Shown one piece after another: positions 51,457-61,131 of a stretch of 64,000 nt of DNA (its first letter is position 1; every line of letters begins with the position of its first letter). A model generated the notes under the pieces. That model saw nothing but the letters and a program-made list of their open reading frames with translations, made no database searches and had not been told where the DNA came from. Both the position numbers and the translations under genes were made by a program. This DNA is from Pseudomonadota bacterium. Its GTDB lineage: Bacteria; Pseudomonadota; Gammaproteobacteria; Steroidobacterales; Steroidobacteraceae. The DNA lies in contig JAFEDS010000010.1 of the NCBI GenBank assembly GCA_018241505.1, positions 434,001-498,000 on the forward strand, read 5' to 3'.

Positions 51457-53199
51457 GTGCGTCGCTGGCCTTTGCTTGTCGTCCTCGCCCTCGCACCCCT
51501 TTGGGTTATTGGGATTCTGTGCCGTGGCGCGTGGACGCCCGATGAGCCGCGTGAAGCGGACATCGCCTGGCGCATGAGTCTACAGACGGATCGGACGCTC
51601 CCACAGCTCGCAGACACTCCCTTTCTAGAAAAGCCCCCGCTTTCGTATTGGATGTCGGGCGCGGCGATTGAGGTGTACGGAGACTCCCCTGCTGCCGCCC
51701 GCGTTCCGAACCTGCTCTACGCTGTAATTGTTGCGCTCGCGGTTGGCGCGCTGGCGTTCGCTATGGACGGCGGTACAGCCGCGATTGTGGCTGCGCTGGT
51801 CGCCGGTACGGCCATTACCGCATTCCGGGTGTCGATCTGGCTCGCACCCGATGCGTGTCTGTTGGCCGGCGCCGCCATCGCGCTGCTCGGGGCGTACCTC
51901 GGTTTCAGCGCGCCGCCAGGACGCAGCAAGCTGTTCGGCTACACCCTGATGCACATCGGCGCGGCAATCGGATTCATGGCGAAAAGCGCGCCTGGGTGGT
52001 TGGTACCGGCGACTGCGCTCATTGCCATCATCCTCTGGGAGCGGCGCTGGTCGGAGCTGCGCCGCTGGGAGCTGTACGCAGGCCTGCTGGCCCAGGTGCT
52101 GCTGATCGGCCCCTGGATATACGAGGTCAGCGTGAGCGTGCACGGGACTGATGCGCTGCGCTCATTGTTCTGGAACAACGTCGTGGGCCGGTTCACGCAG
52201 GTCGCAGGGCCCGGCACGATCGACTACACGCTGGGTCACAAGAACAAGCCAGGCAAGTACTTCCTCGAGCTGCCCGTTTATTTATTGCCGTGGACATTAC
52301 TTGCGGTGGCGGCGGCGTGGCGCGCTTGGGGGCGGCTCCGCGCGGGCTCGAACCGCAGCACACCGTGGCGATTCGCAATCAGCGCCATCGTCCCCTTCCT
52401 ACTCCTGCTGACCTTTGCCGCGACCGCACGAGATATTTACGCTGCACCGATTCTCCTTGGGTTCGGACTGTTGATTGGACTATGGCTTTCGGAGCTCGTG
52501 GTAGGCGCACGCCGCTCCTCGCTGTCCCGTGTGGATCTATTTGCCATCCAGGGAACCAACGTAGTGGTTGGATTGATTGCCGTGGGCTTCGCCACCGTGC
52601 TGGTGATACTTGCATTGGCGGCTCCCGGATTGTCCGGGATCAACTACGCCATCAATGCCGTCGTGGTAGTCGCTATCGCACTCATCACACTGCTGTTTGC
52701 TTCGAACATGCTGCGATCGGGGGATCCGCTGCGCTCACTCGCGTGGACCTACACCGCGTACGCCACCACGTTGACTTTGAGCGGTCTCGCCATTTTCCCG
52801 GTCATCGATCGCTTGCAGGACCTTCCTTCGCTGGCTCGCAACATTCACGACGACGCGCGAGGCGGCGCCCTCGCGCTGCTGGATCCCGATGAGACGACGA
52901 TTGCCATGCTCGACCATCGGCTGCGCACGCAATTCGTGGAGCTCGATACGCAATCGGATAGCGCCGGCAACGTCGTTTCCGCTTGGCTTCGCTCGCAAGG
53001 GCCCCGCGCTCATGTGTTGGTCAAACTCCCAGGGCGAGCATCCGGTGACGTCAAACGCCTGCTCGACCGCATTCATCCGACACCGGCGCCAGACGATGGT
53101 GTTGCAGCGACGCTCGTCAGCTCGGGCGTTGCAACAGTCGTGCATCGCTACGAACTGCCTGAAGGCCGCCGCTACGCCTTGCTCGGTGTAGTTGAGTAG
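51457..53199 (+). CDS. Membrane glycosyltransferase, GT39/ArnT-like
   Basis: 580 residues with about a dozen membrane segments. The first periplasmic loop has the acidic signature RGAWTPDEPREADIAWRM of ArnT/PMT-type enzymes that take sugars from polyprenyl phosphate. PPLSYWMSGAAIEVYGDSPA, LGHKNKPGKYFLELPVYLLP and a C-terminal soluble part follow. It could transfer aminoarabinose or another sugar to lipid A; no arn genes are nearby. The start is GTG with only a weak ribosome site. It lies next to lpxL, consistent with envelope lipid work. Confidence 0.85.
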   Translation: MRRWPLLVVLALAPLWVIGILCRGAWTPDEPREADIAWRMSLQTDRTLPQLADTPFLEKPPLSYWMSGAAIEVYGDSPAAARVPNLLYAVIVALAVGALAFAMDGGTAAIVAALVAGTAITAFRVSIWLAPDACLLAGAAIALLGAYLGFSAPPGRSKLFGYTLMHIGAAIGFMAKSAPGWLVPATALIAIILWERRWSELRRWELYAGLLAQVLLIGPWIYEVSVSVHGTDALRSLFWNNVVGRFTQVAGPGTIDYTLGHKNKPGKYFLELPVYLLPWTLLAVAAAWRAWGRLRAGSNRSTPWRFAISAIVPFLLLLTFAATARDIYAAPILLGFGLLIGLWLSELVVGARRSSLSRVDLFAIQGTNVVVGLIAVGFATVLVILALAAPGLSGINYAINAVVVVAIALITLLFASNMLRSGDPLRSLAWTYTAYATTLTLSGLAIFPVIDRLQDLPSLARNIHDDARGGALALLDPDETTIAMLDHRLRTQFVELDTQSDSAGNVVSAWLRSQGPRAHVLVKLPGRASGDVKRLLDRIHPTPAPDDGVAATLVSSGVATVVHRYELPEGRRYALLGVVE

Positions 53200-53264
53200 C
53201 GACTTTCGAACATCCGCGCCGGATTGGGTTATAAGTGTCTTCGTCGCTGTGACGGAGAATGCGG

Positions 53265-54818
53265 ATGGCCAGCAGGAACTATCAGGATTTCACGCCGAGT
53301 CACAAGGTCCCGCCGGGGCCCGCGTGCCAGCGCATTGGCGACGTGCCGGCCGGCGAACGACTCGAAGTCAGCATCTACCTGAAACCGCGCGCCGCGGGCA
53401 GTAGCGGCGGCGCGGGAGTGGATCCGCGTGCCCACCTGGCCGCGGCCCGGGCCGCACACCATGCAAATGACATCAAGTTAATCAAAGAATTCGCCAGCGA
53501 CCATGGACTGACCGTGGTGAGCACCGAGCCCGCCCAGCGCCTGATCAGGCTGAGTGGTACGGCGGCTCAGTTTCAGTCTGCGTTTCAAACCACTCTGTCG
53601 CAATATCGGGACGGCAATCTGACGTTCCGGGGTCGAAGTGGCGCACTGAAGCTTCCTGCGGAGTTACATGCCATCGTGGAGTCCGTGCTGGGACTCGACA
53701 ACCGGCCCCAGGCAAAACCCCGCCTGGTCATTCGACCGGCTGCCGCGGTCTCCGATTCCTACATGCCCAACAACGTCGCCCGGCTGTATGCATTTCCCAC
53801 TTCCGTCACCGGCAAGGGACAATGGATCGCGCTCATTGAGTTAGGCGGAAGCTTTACGCCTTCGGACACCACGGCTGCATTCCAATCCATGGGACTGACA
53901 CCACCGACCGTAGTCGCCGTATCGGTGGATGGCGGACAAAACACCCCGAACCCGGACGATGGTGCAGATGGCGAAGTGGCGCTGGATATCCAGGTTGCCG
54001 GCGGTGCCGCGCCGGGCGCCAACCTCGCCGTCTTTTTCGCACCGAACTCCGATGCAGGGTTTGTGGACGCAATTACTTCGGCTGTGCACGACGCCACCCG
54101 TCGACCGAGTGTGATCTCAATCAGTTGGGGCAGCGCCGAAGTCAATTGGACGCAACAGGCGATTCAATCGATGAATACAGCTCTGCAGGATGCCTCGACT
54201 GTCAACGTGTCGGTGTTCGTCGCGTCGGGCGACAATCTGGCAACGGACGGCGTGACAGATGGCAAGGCCCATGTTGATTTCCCCGCGTCCAGCCCGTGGG
54301 CGATCGGGTGTGGCGGCACATCGATTTCGGTCAGTGGCTCGTCCATCACCAACGAGAAAGTGTGGAACGATGGTGACAGCGGCGGTGGAGGCGGCATCAG
54401 CGACCTGTTTCCCGTGCCGACGTTCCAGCAGAATGCGAGTCTGCCTCCCAGCGTGAATGATGGAAACAAACGGCGTGGCGTTCCTGACGTGTCTGCGGAT
54501 GCTGCACCCGGGACGGGCTACCGCGTCGTGGTGAATGGGCAGGCTGAAGTTGTGGGTGGGACGAGCGCGGTTGCGCCTTTGTGGGCAGGGCTTGCCGCAT
54601 TGGTCAATGAAGGCGCCACGACGCCCATCGGGTTTTTCCTGCCTTTCCTGTATGCCAACTCCACCCTGATGCGGCAAATCACGCAGGGAGACAACAATCC
54701 CACTGGCAGCGACATCGGCTATTCGGCCGGCCCCGGTTGGAACGCTTGCACGGGGCTGGGTGTGCCGAACGGGGAATCGCTTTTTGTGGCATTGACGAAT
54801 CAGCCCACTGCGCGCTGA
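53265..54818 (+). CDS. Sedolisin-family (S53) serine-carboxyl protease, kumamolisin-like
   Basis: 517 residues from the ATG at 53265, with GGAG 7 bases before it. A pro-domain (about 1-155) is followed by the catalytic domain with E237 and D241 (GEVALDIQVAGG), oxyanion Asp D323 (VASGDN) and nucleophile S434 (GGTSAVAPLW). The spacing of these residues matches kumamolisin. A C-terminal Ca-binding region (SDIGYSAGPGWNACTG) is typical. No signal peptide is visible, so export route is unclear. The 3' end overlaps the HupE-like gene by 19 bases. Confidence 0.93.
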   Translation: MASRNYQDFTPSHKVPPGPACQRIGDVPAGERLEVSIYLKPRAAGSSGGAGVDPRAHLAAARAAHHANDIKLIKEFASDHGLTVVSTEPAQRLIRLSGTAAQFQSAFQTTLSQYRDGNLTFRGRSGALKLPAELHAIVESVLGLDNRPQAKPRLVIRPAAAVSDSYMPNNVARLYAFPTSVTGKGQWIALIELGGSFTPSDTTAAFQSMGLTPPTVVAVSVDGGQNTPNPDDGADGEVALDIQVAGGAAPGANLAVFFAPNSDAGFVDAITSAVHDATRRPSVISISWGSAEVNWTQQAIQSMNTALQDASTVNVSVFVASGDNLATDGVTDGKAHVDFPASSPWAIGCGGTSISVSGSSITNEKVWNDGDSGGGGGISDLFPVPTFQQNASLPPSVNDGNKRRGVPDVSADAAPGTGYRVVVNGQAEVVGGTSAVAPLWAGLAALVNEGATTPIGFFLPFLYANSTLMRQITQGDNNPTGSDIGYSAGPGWNACTGLGVPNGESLFVALTNQPTAR

Positions 54819-55903
54819 ACCAACCACACGAACGCGAGCGTGGCGACGGCAGATGATCCCCACCGCATGACAGTGTGACGATAGAAGGTCGTCGCGCGGA
54901 TGGCATATACCACCGGCATGACAGCCACCACCACCGCGAGCTGACCCACCTCAACTCCCAGGTTGAAGGCCACCAGGGAGATCGCTCGCGCGCCCGGTGG
55001 CAGGCCCATGTCCGCAAGCACGGATGCGAACCCGAAGCCGTGGAGCAATCCAAACGCGAAGGCAATCCGCCAGCGGCCTTCGGTCACTTTCGGGAAAATA
55101 TTGTTCAGTGCGGCGACGATGATGGATGCGGCTATCACCGACTCCGTCAAGCGGCTCGGCAGTCTCACCACATCGAAGGCGGCGAGCGACAAGGTAATCG
55201 AGTGCGCGACAGTGAACGCCGTGACGACCTCGAGAATGTTCACAAACGCTGGCTTCGCCAATGACACCGCCTCCCAGCGCAGATCACGGCGGCATAGCAC
55301 CGCAGGCAACAACAGCGACAGCAGGAACAGAAGATGATCGATCCCGCTCCAGATGTGCCAGACGCCGGTCCGCAGGTACTCAGTGAACGCACGCCAGGCA
55401 GATGGATGCTCCAGCGCGATCACCTGCTCGCCGTTCAACACACCTGTTTGAGTGGCGCCCCGAGCAGTCACCGTCAGCAACCCCCGATGGGACGGATCGA
55501 TACCTTGCATCAGGTGATAGTCGACAAAAAGCTTCGTCACCTGACCTGCGCAAGCAGCAGTGAAAGGCAACCAGAGGTAGTTGCCATCAACTCGTTCATT
55601 GACCTCAACGGCGGCAAATTCCTCGGGGCACCGCGTCGTGCCATCCCCTACGATGAGCTTGCTGCGCATATAAAGCTCGAGATCGCGCTGGTGCGCGCGC
55701 ACCTCGCCCCAGGTGATGTTGCCATCACGATTGGAGTCGAGTCCCACGGCCAACTCCGCATCGCGCATGGCCAGCTCAATCGAACCCGACAACCGGGTGC
55801 CGTCGACATGGATGGTGAGAAAGCCGTTGCTGGCGATGTGGGCATTGGCCGTTGCTGCCAAGAGCAGGCACAACAGTGCAGCGAACCACGCCGCAGCCTT
55901 CAC
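54800..55903 (-). CDS. HupE/UreJ-family membrane protein with EF-hand-like loop
   Basis: 367 residues. Signal peptide (to ATANA), a periplasmic domain (about 20-175), then six to seven membrane helices with the family motifs TGVWHIWSGIDHLLFLLSLL, NILEVVTAFTVAHSITL and FAFGLLHGFGFASVL. Known HupE/UreJ members move Ni or Co. The periplasmic part has a canonical EF-hand loop D56-S-N-R-D-G-N-I-T-W-G-E67. It is the last gene of a four-gene operon, overlapping the TPR gene by ATGA. Substrate unknown; metal transport is inference. Confidence 0.85.
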   Translation of the reverse strand: MKAAAWFAALLCLLLAATANAHIASNGFLTIHVDGTRLSGSIELAMRDAELAVGLDSNRDGNITWGEVRAHQRDLELYMRSKLIVGDGTTRCPEEFAAVEVNERVDGNYLWLPFTAACAGQVTKLFVDYHLMQGIDPSHRGLLTVTARGATQTGVLNGEQVIALEHPSAWRAFTEYLRTGVWHIWSGIDHLLFLLSLLLPAVLCRRDLRWEAVSLAKPAFVNILEVVTAFTVAHSITLSLAAFDVVRLPSRLTESVIAASIIVAALNNIFPKVTEGRWRIAFAFGLLHGFGFASVLADMGLPPGARAISLVAFNLGVEVGQLAVVVAVMPVVYAIRATTFYRHTVMRWGSSAVATLAFVWLVQRAVG

Positions 55904-57030
55904 GAGCCCGCCCCCATGAGCCCTGCGAGGCGGGCATCTTGCATGCCATGCTCGCGCACAAACTCAGTGGCCAGCTTCGCCGCCTGTGGCTGCCCAGCAC
56001 CCCGCGCAGCCCGCATCAACACCAACACATCATCCGGCTCCCTCTGAACCTTCCAGTTCTCCAGCGCGGCGGCTAGCGCTGCTCGCGCGTCCCCTCGAAT
56101 TTCCAACAGGAACCGTGCTTGCTCCCGACGATGCACGCCCTCTCCTCGCTGCGCCTCGGCGTCAAAGGCCCCTGCCAATCGCGCGCTGCTGTGCGCCAAC
56201 CCCGGGTCACGCAATGTCTTCTGAGCAATAGCGATCCGCAGCAACAGCGGTTCGAGCGACTCCTGGCCATCGAGCAATGCCAGCGCCTCCCGGGCCCGAT
56301 CATTCCTCAACAGCAGGTCCGCATACGCGGCCCGGATATAGAAATCGCCCGGGCTCGCCCGCAGTCCGTTTTGAAACCAATGTTCGGCCTCGACATCCCG
56401 GCCCAGCCGCACCGCCATTTCACCCAACTCCGAGTCGCGCCAGGCACGCTCTTCCGGCGGCATCGGTTGCGAATCAATCTGCTGGATGGCGCCATACGCT
56501 GCGGCAAGCCTGCCGCTCAGGCCGCGAACACCCTGCTCGCACAACTCAACGACGGTAGCATCGGATATGGAATCGCACGCGGCGAGCGATCTCTCATACT
56601 CACCCAACACCCGCAACACCGTGGCGCTCGTCAACCACGCCTGTGCATCATTCGGCCGAAGCGTCCGCGCCCGCTCCAGTACGTCCAACGCACCTGAAAA
56701 GTCGTGCCGGCTTTGCAACACAGTCGCGTGCAAAACCAACGCATCCGCCGACGTCGACCGGGGCCCGACCCAAGGACCCAACACCGCCTCCGCATATCCC
56801 AGGAACCGCAAGTCCCCGGTATTGCGCGCCTGCTTGATATAGAGCTGCGCCAGCGGCAATGCGACATCGAGCCGCCGGGCAGCGAGCTCGCGGGTCGCCA
56901 ACTCCGAATGCCGTGTGCCGGGGGTCACTTCCGCCAGCACCACGGAATCATCGTGGGGCACAAACGGCCCTCCAACGGCGGTGCCGGCCAAAAGGGCCAG
57001 CACCGCCGCACTGAGGGTACGGAAGATCAC
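55900..57030 (-). CDS. Periplasmic TPR protein
   Basis: 376 residues with a signal peptide (MIFRTLSAAVLALLAGTAVG) and several tetratricopeptide-like repeats between about 35 and 340, for example DALVLHATVLQSRHDFSGAL, DVLERARTLRPND and DFYIRAAYADLLLRNDRAREA. TPRs bind proteins or peptides, so it may be a scaffold for the operon's other products. No enzymatic motif. Its start overlaps the lipoprotein stop (ATGA). Confidence 0.82.
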   Translation of the reverse strand: MIFRTLSAAVLALLAGTAVGGPFVPHDDSVVLAEVTPGTRHSELATRELAARRLDVALPLAQLYIKQARNTGDLRFLGYAEAVLGPWVGPRSTSADALVLHATVLQSRHDFSGALDVLERARTLRPNDAQAWLTSATVLRVLGEYERSLAACDSISDATVVELCEQGVRGLSGRLAAAYGAIQQIDSQPMPPEERAWRDSELGEMAVRLGRDVEAEHWFQNGLRASPGDFYIRAAYADLLLRNDRAREALALLDGQESLEPLLLRIAIAQKTLRDPGLAHSSARLAGAFDAEAQRGEGVHRREQARFLLEIRGDARAALAAALENWKVQREPDDVLVLMRAARGAGQPQAAKLATEFVREHGMQDARLAGLMGAGS

Positions 57031-57287
57031 TCAACCGCCACGGGATCCGATGTCTCATCGGATCCGCTGATCGATCCGCCACTGCCCCCATTCACATTCA
57101 ATGGGTCTGAAGTTTCGGATTGAGACTGGGACAACACCAGTACATCATGGACACCGATGGTTACGCTCGCCGGCGGAGCCGGGGTCGCCGGTGGCATGGA
57201 CATCATTGCAGGGCTGCTGTCTCCGCCACCGCACCCGAACAACCCCAGGCACAGCACGGTCACGCTGATTGGCTTGCTTGCTTTCAT
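57027..57287 (-). CDS. Small putative lipoprotein
   Basis: 86 residues. A type II signal peptide ends at Cys19 (LCLGLFGC), followed by a Gly/Ser/Pro-rich mature part. The C-terminal half repeats the pattern ETSDPhxV twice (ETSDPLNVN and ETSDPVAVE). Not recognised otherwise. It lies 9 bases after the DUF4331 stop and overlaps the TPR start by 4 bases, so it is a true operon member despite its size. Confidence 0.7.
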   Translation of the reverse strand: MKASKPISVTVLCLGLFGCGGGDSSPAMMSMPPATPAPPASVTIGVHDVLVLSQSQSETSDPLNVNGGSGGSISGSDETSDPVAVE

Positions 57288-57296
57288 GACACCCTC

Positions 57297-58841
57297 TCAA
57301 TCAGCCGTGCTGGATGGCGAACCGGCCAGTGGGGTATTGAGGTATGGGAAGGCCGACAGGTAATCGTTCGGATTCGGCAACGCACCGTCCGTGTAGTGCA
57401 GGCCGCGGGACGTATCCGAGGCTGTATCGGGATCGCCCGTGCCAGTGGGTATCAACACGCCCATGGCCACACGCAATTCGATATCTACTACATCGTCGAT
57501 CGGGCGCCGGCCGTTCGGAAATCCGGACGTGTCGCCTGCCAGCACACCCAGATCCTTCTGGCTCGCAAGGGGCGTCACTGCCGTGGACGTATTCAACCGC
57601 AACTCTTCGGCCGCCTTGACGTTGGCCGGTTGATTCAACCCGGACACGCCGGTCAGGAACGCGGCCACCAGATCCGTTCGCGGATAGACATTCGGGGCCA
57701 CGACACCGGCTGAGCCAAACAGGGTCTGCAACAGGATGGGCAACGACGGGTTGGTCACGTAGTCGGCGAACTGCGCATCATCCTTCGGACGCGAGGCATT
57801 GAACCGGTCCTTGTCAGGCAGGCCGATGACCAGCTCGTTGACCAGCGGCGCACCGAGCCTCGACACCTGCACCCAGGCACCGCCGCGCAGATCGGCACCG
57901 GTCGGGTGGGCTACCGCGCCCACGCTGCCCACGCTCTTGTCGCTCTGCGGGACCGAATTCTGGATCGCAGCCTGGCGGATGCTGGCGGTCGTCCAACCGC
58001 CAATCACCGGTTCGCCGCCCGAAGTCAGACAGGCAGTCGGAATTTCCAGCTCGAGAGCGGTGACATTGAGATCCGACAGCGTGTTGGGTGCCAGCGCGCG
58101 TGCGCCGCCGCCGACGCCACCGGGCGCCAGCTCTTCAGCCGGATACTTGATGTTCACCAGGTCAAAGGTCTCACCCAGGTTCACAACGAACGGGTCCTTG
58201 CGCTGACCGACGAACACCTTGCCGGGTGTGTTGCAACCGGGCATCGTGATGGTGTGAATGAAACTGGCGGCGTAGCCGGCGTAATCGGAAATCGACTTCG
58301 CGCCGATGTTGTCCAGCGGCTTGGTGAACGTGGTCGAGCCGCTGCCGGCATCGACAATCGCCGCCGCCGTACCGTGGCGCCGGTCACCCTTCACGAGCGT
58401 CAGGGTGTAGGTCTCGGCGACATTTTGCGCGCTGTTGTCGGTGGCACTGACCGGGCCGATATTGGTCAGTGGCACAGGAATCGACTTGCCGCCGGCCATC
58501 ACGGCCAGACCCTGCGTGGTCTTGCTGAAGCGGAACTGAAAAGTCAGGTCTTCAGCACCGTCGCCGTTGTTGTCGACATGGATTTCGTACAGCGCCTGCG
58601 GATCGAGCGTAAAGTAGTTCGGTCCGCCATAAGGCTCCTGGAGCGGCAGGTAGTTGGCAACGAGCGTCACAAAGCCGGTACGGCCGGCCTCGTAACTGTT
58701 GAACATGTAGAAGTCGCTCGCGTCCACCTTCGGCAGGTTGGTAATGAACGGAGCTTCTCTGTGGCTGGACGCGAGCGCAACGCCCGCGAGCGTAATGGAT
58801 ACTGCGGCCGCCACGGCGCGCAGCTTGGCACGGTCAGTCAT
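57297..58841 (-). CDS. DUF4331-family exported protein
   Basis: 514 residues from the ATG at 58841 with an AAGG ribosome site; the frame to 58910 is longer but lacks one. Signal peptide, then the family signature ASSHREAPFI (residues 24-33) and DASDFYMFNSYEAGRTGFVT. A DxNxDG loop (D90-N-N-G-D94-G) resembles a Ca-binding loop. The function of DUF4331 is not known. It leads an operon with lipoprotein, TPR and HupE-like genes. glgX lies 85 bases upstream on the same strand, so readthrough is possible. Confidence 0.88.
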   Translation of the reverse strand: MTDRAKLRAVAAAVSITLAGVALASSHREAPFITNLPKVDASDFYMFNSYEAGRTGFVTLVANYLPLQEPYGGPNYFTLDPQALYEIHVDNNGDGAEDLTFQFRFSKTTQGLAVMAGGKSIPVPLTNIGPVSATDNSAQNVAETYTLTLVKGDRRHGTAAAIVDAGSGSTTFTKPLDNIGAKSISDYAGYAASFIHTITMPGCNTPGKVFVGQRKDPFVVNLGETFDLVNIKYPAEELAPGGVGGGARALAPNTLSDLNVTALELEIPTACLTSGGEPVIGGWTTASIRQAAIQNSVPQSDKSVGSVGAVAHPTGADLRGGAWVQVSRLGAPLVNELVIGLPDKDRFNASRPKDDAQFADYVTNPSLPILLQTLFGSAGVVAPNVYPRTDLVAAFLTGVSGLNQPANVKAAEELRLNTSTAVTPLASQKDLGVLAGDTSGFPNGRRPIDDVVDIELRVAMGVLIPTGTGDPDTASDTSRGLHYTDGALPNPNDYLSAFPYLNTPLAGSPSSTAD

Positions 58842-58857
58842 CGGACACCTTCCCCTT

Positions 58858-58872
58858 GATAGATGAGCTATC
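58858..58872. repeat. Short inverted repeat upstream of the DUF4331 gene
   Basis: GATAG at 58858-58862 and CTATC at 58868-58872 with a 5-base spacer, 17 bases before the ATG. It could be a regulator site or leader hairpin; 5-bp arms are weak evidence. Confidence 0.25.
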
Positions 58873-58926
58873 TGCAACCCAATACGGGAAGGGGGGACGG
58901 CCGGATGCACGCCGCCTGGAAAATTC

Positions 58927-61035
58927 TTACTCGACCAGGGAAAACAGCAGTAACGACCGCGCCGTCACGCCATAGACGTCACCGGATTTGAATGCCGGCG
59001 TCTCGTCCTCATGAGGAACGTTTGTGTCAATGAGACGCGTCCAGACGTTCCCGCCCGGGGCGACAGGCAGCGTAAATTCCACCACGTCGAAGTGGCCATT
59101 GAGAATGAGCAGCATCGTGGCCTCGGCACCGCGCTGCCGCACGCCGGTAGGCTGAGCCCGGCCGTCCATGATCATGCCGAAACACCGCATACCCGCATCC
59201 GACCAGTTTTCGGCGTGCATTTCCGAGCCCGATGCATTGATCCAGGTCAAATCCTTGACATCCAGCTCCTTGCTGTACTCGCCGGTGAGGAAGCGGCTGC
59301 GGCGCAGGATCGGATACTTGTGCCGCATCCACGTCAGCTTCCGCACAAACTCGATCAGCGTTGCATGGGTCTCTTTCAGCGTCCAGTCGACCCAACTGAT
59401 GGCATTGTCCTGGCAGTAGGCATTGTTGTTGCCCTGCTGGGTCCGGCAGAACTCATCGCCGGCGAGCATCATCGGCGTACCTTGCGAGAGCAACAGCGTT
59501 CCCAACATGTTGCGCATCTGCCGAACACGCAGCGCAGCGATGTCCGGATTGTCGGTCGGCCCCTCCGCGCCACAGTTCCATGAACGGTTGTCGTTGCTGC
59601 CGTCCATGTTGTTCTCGCCGTTGGCGGCATTGTGCTTGTCGTTGTAGGAAACGAGGTCGTTCAGGGTGAAGCCGTCGTGCGCGGTCACGAAGTTGACGCA
59701 CGCCCAGGGCCGGCGCCCCTGGTGATTGAATACATCGCCGGACGCACATAGCCGCGGCGCAATGTCGCGCGCCGAAGCATCGGTTCTCCAGAAATCGCGG
59801 ACGGTGTCCCGGAAGCGGTCATTCCATTCCGACCAGCCGGGCGGAAATCCGCCGACCTGGTAGCCGCCCGGACCGATGTCCCACGGCTCCGCAATCAGCT
59901 TGACGGTGCTCAACACCGGGTCCTGGTCCACCGCCTTCAGAAAGCCGCTGTGACTGTCGAAGCCCCCGGGCTCACGCGCCAGGACGGTGCCCAGATCGAA
60001 TCTGAAGCCATCCACATGAGTTTCATTGACCCAGTAGCGCAGGCTGTCCATCACGAGTTGAATCACCCGGAAATTGGACAGGTTGAATGTATTACCCGTC
60101 CCCGTATCGTTGATGTAGTACCGCTTCCTGTCGGGCAACAGCCGGTAGTACGACTCGTTGTCGATGCCTTTGAATGACAAGGTCGGCCCGAGCTCGTTGC
60201 CCTCGGCGGTGTGGTTGTAGACAACGTCGAGAATCACTTCCAGGCCCGCGTCATGAAAACGCGCCACCATTTCTTTGAATTCGCGCAGCGTGTGTTCCGG
60301 CTGCGACGCATAGCGCGGGTCGGGGGCGAAGAAACCGATGCTGTTGTAGCCCCAATAGTTGGTAAGCTTCTTTTCCAACAGGTAGCTGTCGTTGATGAAG
60401 GTGTGAATCGGCAGCAGCTCGACCGTCGTGACACCCAGCGACTTGATGTAATGGATCACTTCCTTGGTGAAGCCGGCGTACGTGCCCCGTTGATGCTGCG
60501 GCACGTGAGGGTGCAACTTCGTGAAACCGCGAACGTGGGTTTCATAGATGATTGTGCCATCCCATGAGGTGACACCCACGCGCGGCTGGCCCTTCCAGTC
60601 GAAATCCGGATTCACGACTACACACTTAGGGACGAAAGGCGCGCTGTCGCGCTCGTCGAAGCTGAGGTCATCGTCCTTGGCGCCAAGGGTGTAGCCGAAG
60701 ATGGCGGGATCCCACTTCAGCTCGCCGATGTGCCCGCGCGCGTACGGATCGAGCAGCAGCTTGTTGGGATTGAATCGATGTCCTGCATCCGGCTCGTACG
60801 GACCGTGCACGCGCATTCCATACACGGAACCCGGGTGTACATCCTTGAGATAGCCGTGCCAGATCTGGTCGGTGTATTCGGGCAGTTCGACCCGCTCGAG
60901 CTCCTTCTCGCCCCGAGCATCGAACAGACAGACTTCCACCTTCGTGGCATTGGCGGAAAACAGGGTGAAATTCGTTCCCTTTCCGTCCCAGATCGCGCCA
61001 TGGGCGTGGGGACTACCTTCCCTAACTCGACTCAT
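58927..61035 (-). CDS. glgX: Glycogen debranching enzyme GlgX
   Basis: 702 residues, usual for GlgX/isoamylase-type GH13_11. An N-terminal CBM48 (GAIWDGKGTNFTLFSANATK) precedes the GH13 barrel with DVVYNHTAEGN (region I), GFRFDLGTVL with nucleophile D347 (II), AEPWDIGPGGYQVG with acid/base E383 (III) and FVTAHDGFTLNDLV (IV). It removes short alpha-1,6 branches from limit dextrins during glycogen breakdown. No other glg genes are in the window. Confidence 0.96.
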   Translation of the reverse strand: MSRVREGSPHAHGAIWDGKGTNFTLFSANATKVEVCLFDARGEKELERVELPEYTDQIWHGYLKDVHPGSVYGMRVHGPYEPDAGHRFNPNKLLLDPYARGHIGELKWDPAIFGYTLGAKDDDLSFDERDSAPFVPKCVVVNPDFDWKGQPRVGVTSWDGTIIYETHVRGFTKLHPHVPQHQRGTYAGFTKEVIHYIKSLGVTTVELLPIHTFINDSYLLEKKLTNYWGYNSIGFFAPDPRYASQPEHTLREFKEMVARFHDAGLEVILDVVYNHTAEGNELGPTLSFKGIDNESYYRLLPDRKRYYINDTGTGNTFNLSNFRVIQLVMDSLRYWVNETHVDGFRFDLGTVLAREPGGFDSHSGFLKAVDQDPVLSTVKLIAEPWDIGPGGYQVGGFPPGWSEWNDRFRDTVRDFWRTDASARDIAPRLCASGDVFNHQGRRPWACVNFVTAHDGFTLNDLVSYNDKHNAANGENNMDGSNDNRSWNCGAEGPTDNPDIAALRVRQMRNMLGTLLLSQGTPMMLAGDEFCRTQQGNNNAYCQDNAISWVDWTLKETHATLIEFVRKLTWMRHKYPILRRSRFLTGEYSKELDVKDLTWINASGSEMHAENWSDAGMRCFGMIMDGRAQPTGVRQRGAEATMLLILNGHFDVVEFTLPVAPGGNVWTRLIDTNVPHEDETPAFKSGDVYGVTARSLLLFSLVE

Positions 61036-61097
61036 TGAGGCAACTCGCTGTGGACCGTGACTGCGGAGAAAGGCCCACAGTCAACGGTCCGCCCGCG

Positions 61098-61131
61098 TTC
61101 GAGTTCCCTACGTCTTCGAGTTCCCTACGTC
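61098..61131. repeat. Perfect 17-bp tandem duplication
   Basis: TTCGAGTTCCCTACGTC occurs twice in a row (61098-61114, 61115-61131). The second copy contains the stop codon (61125-61127) of the Gly-rich protein gene. It looks like a recent slippage event; nothing functional is implied. Confidence 0.8.
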
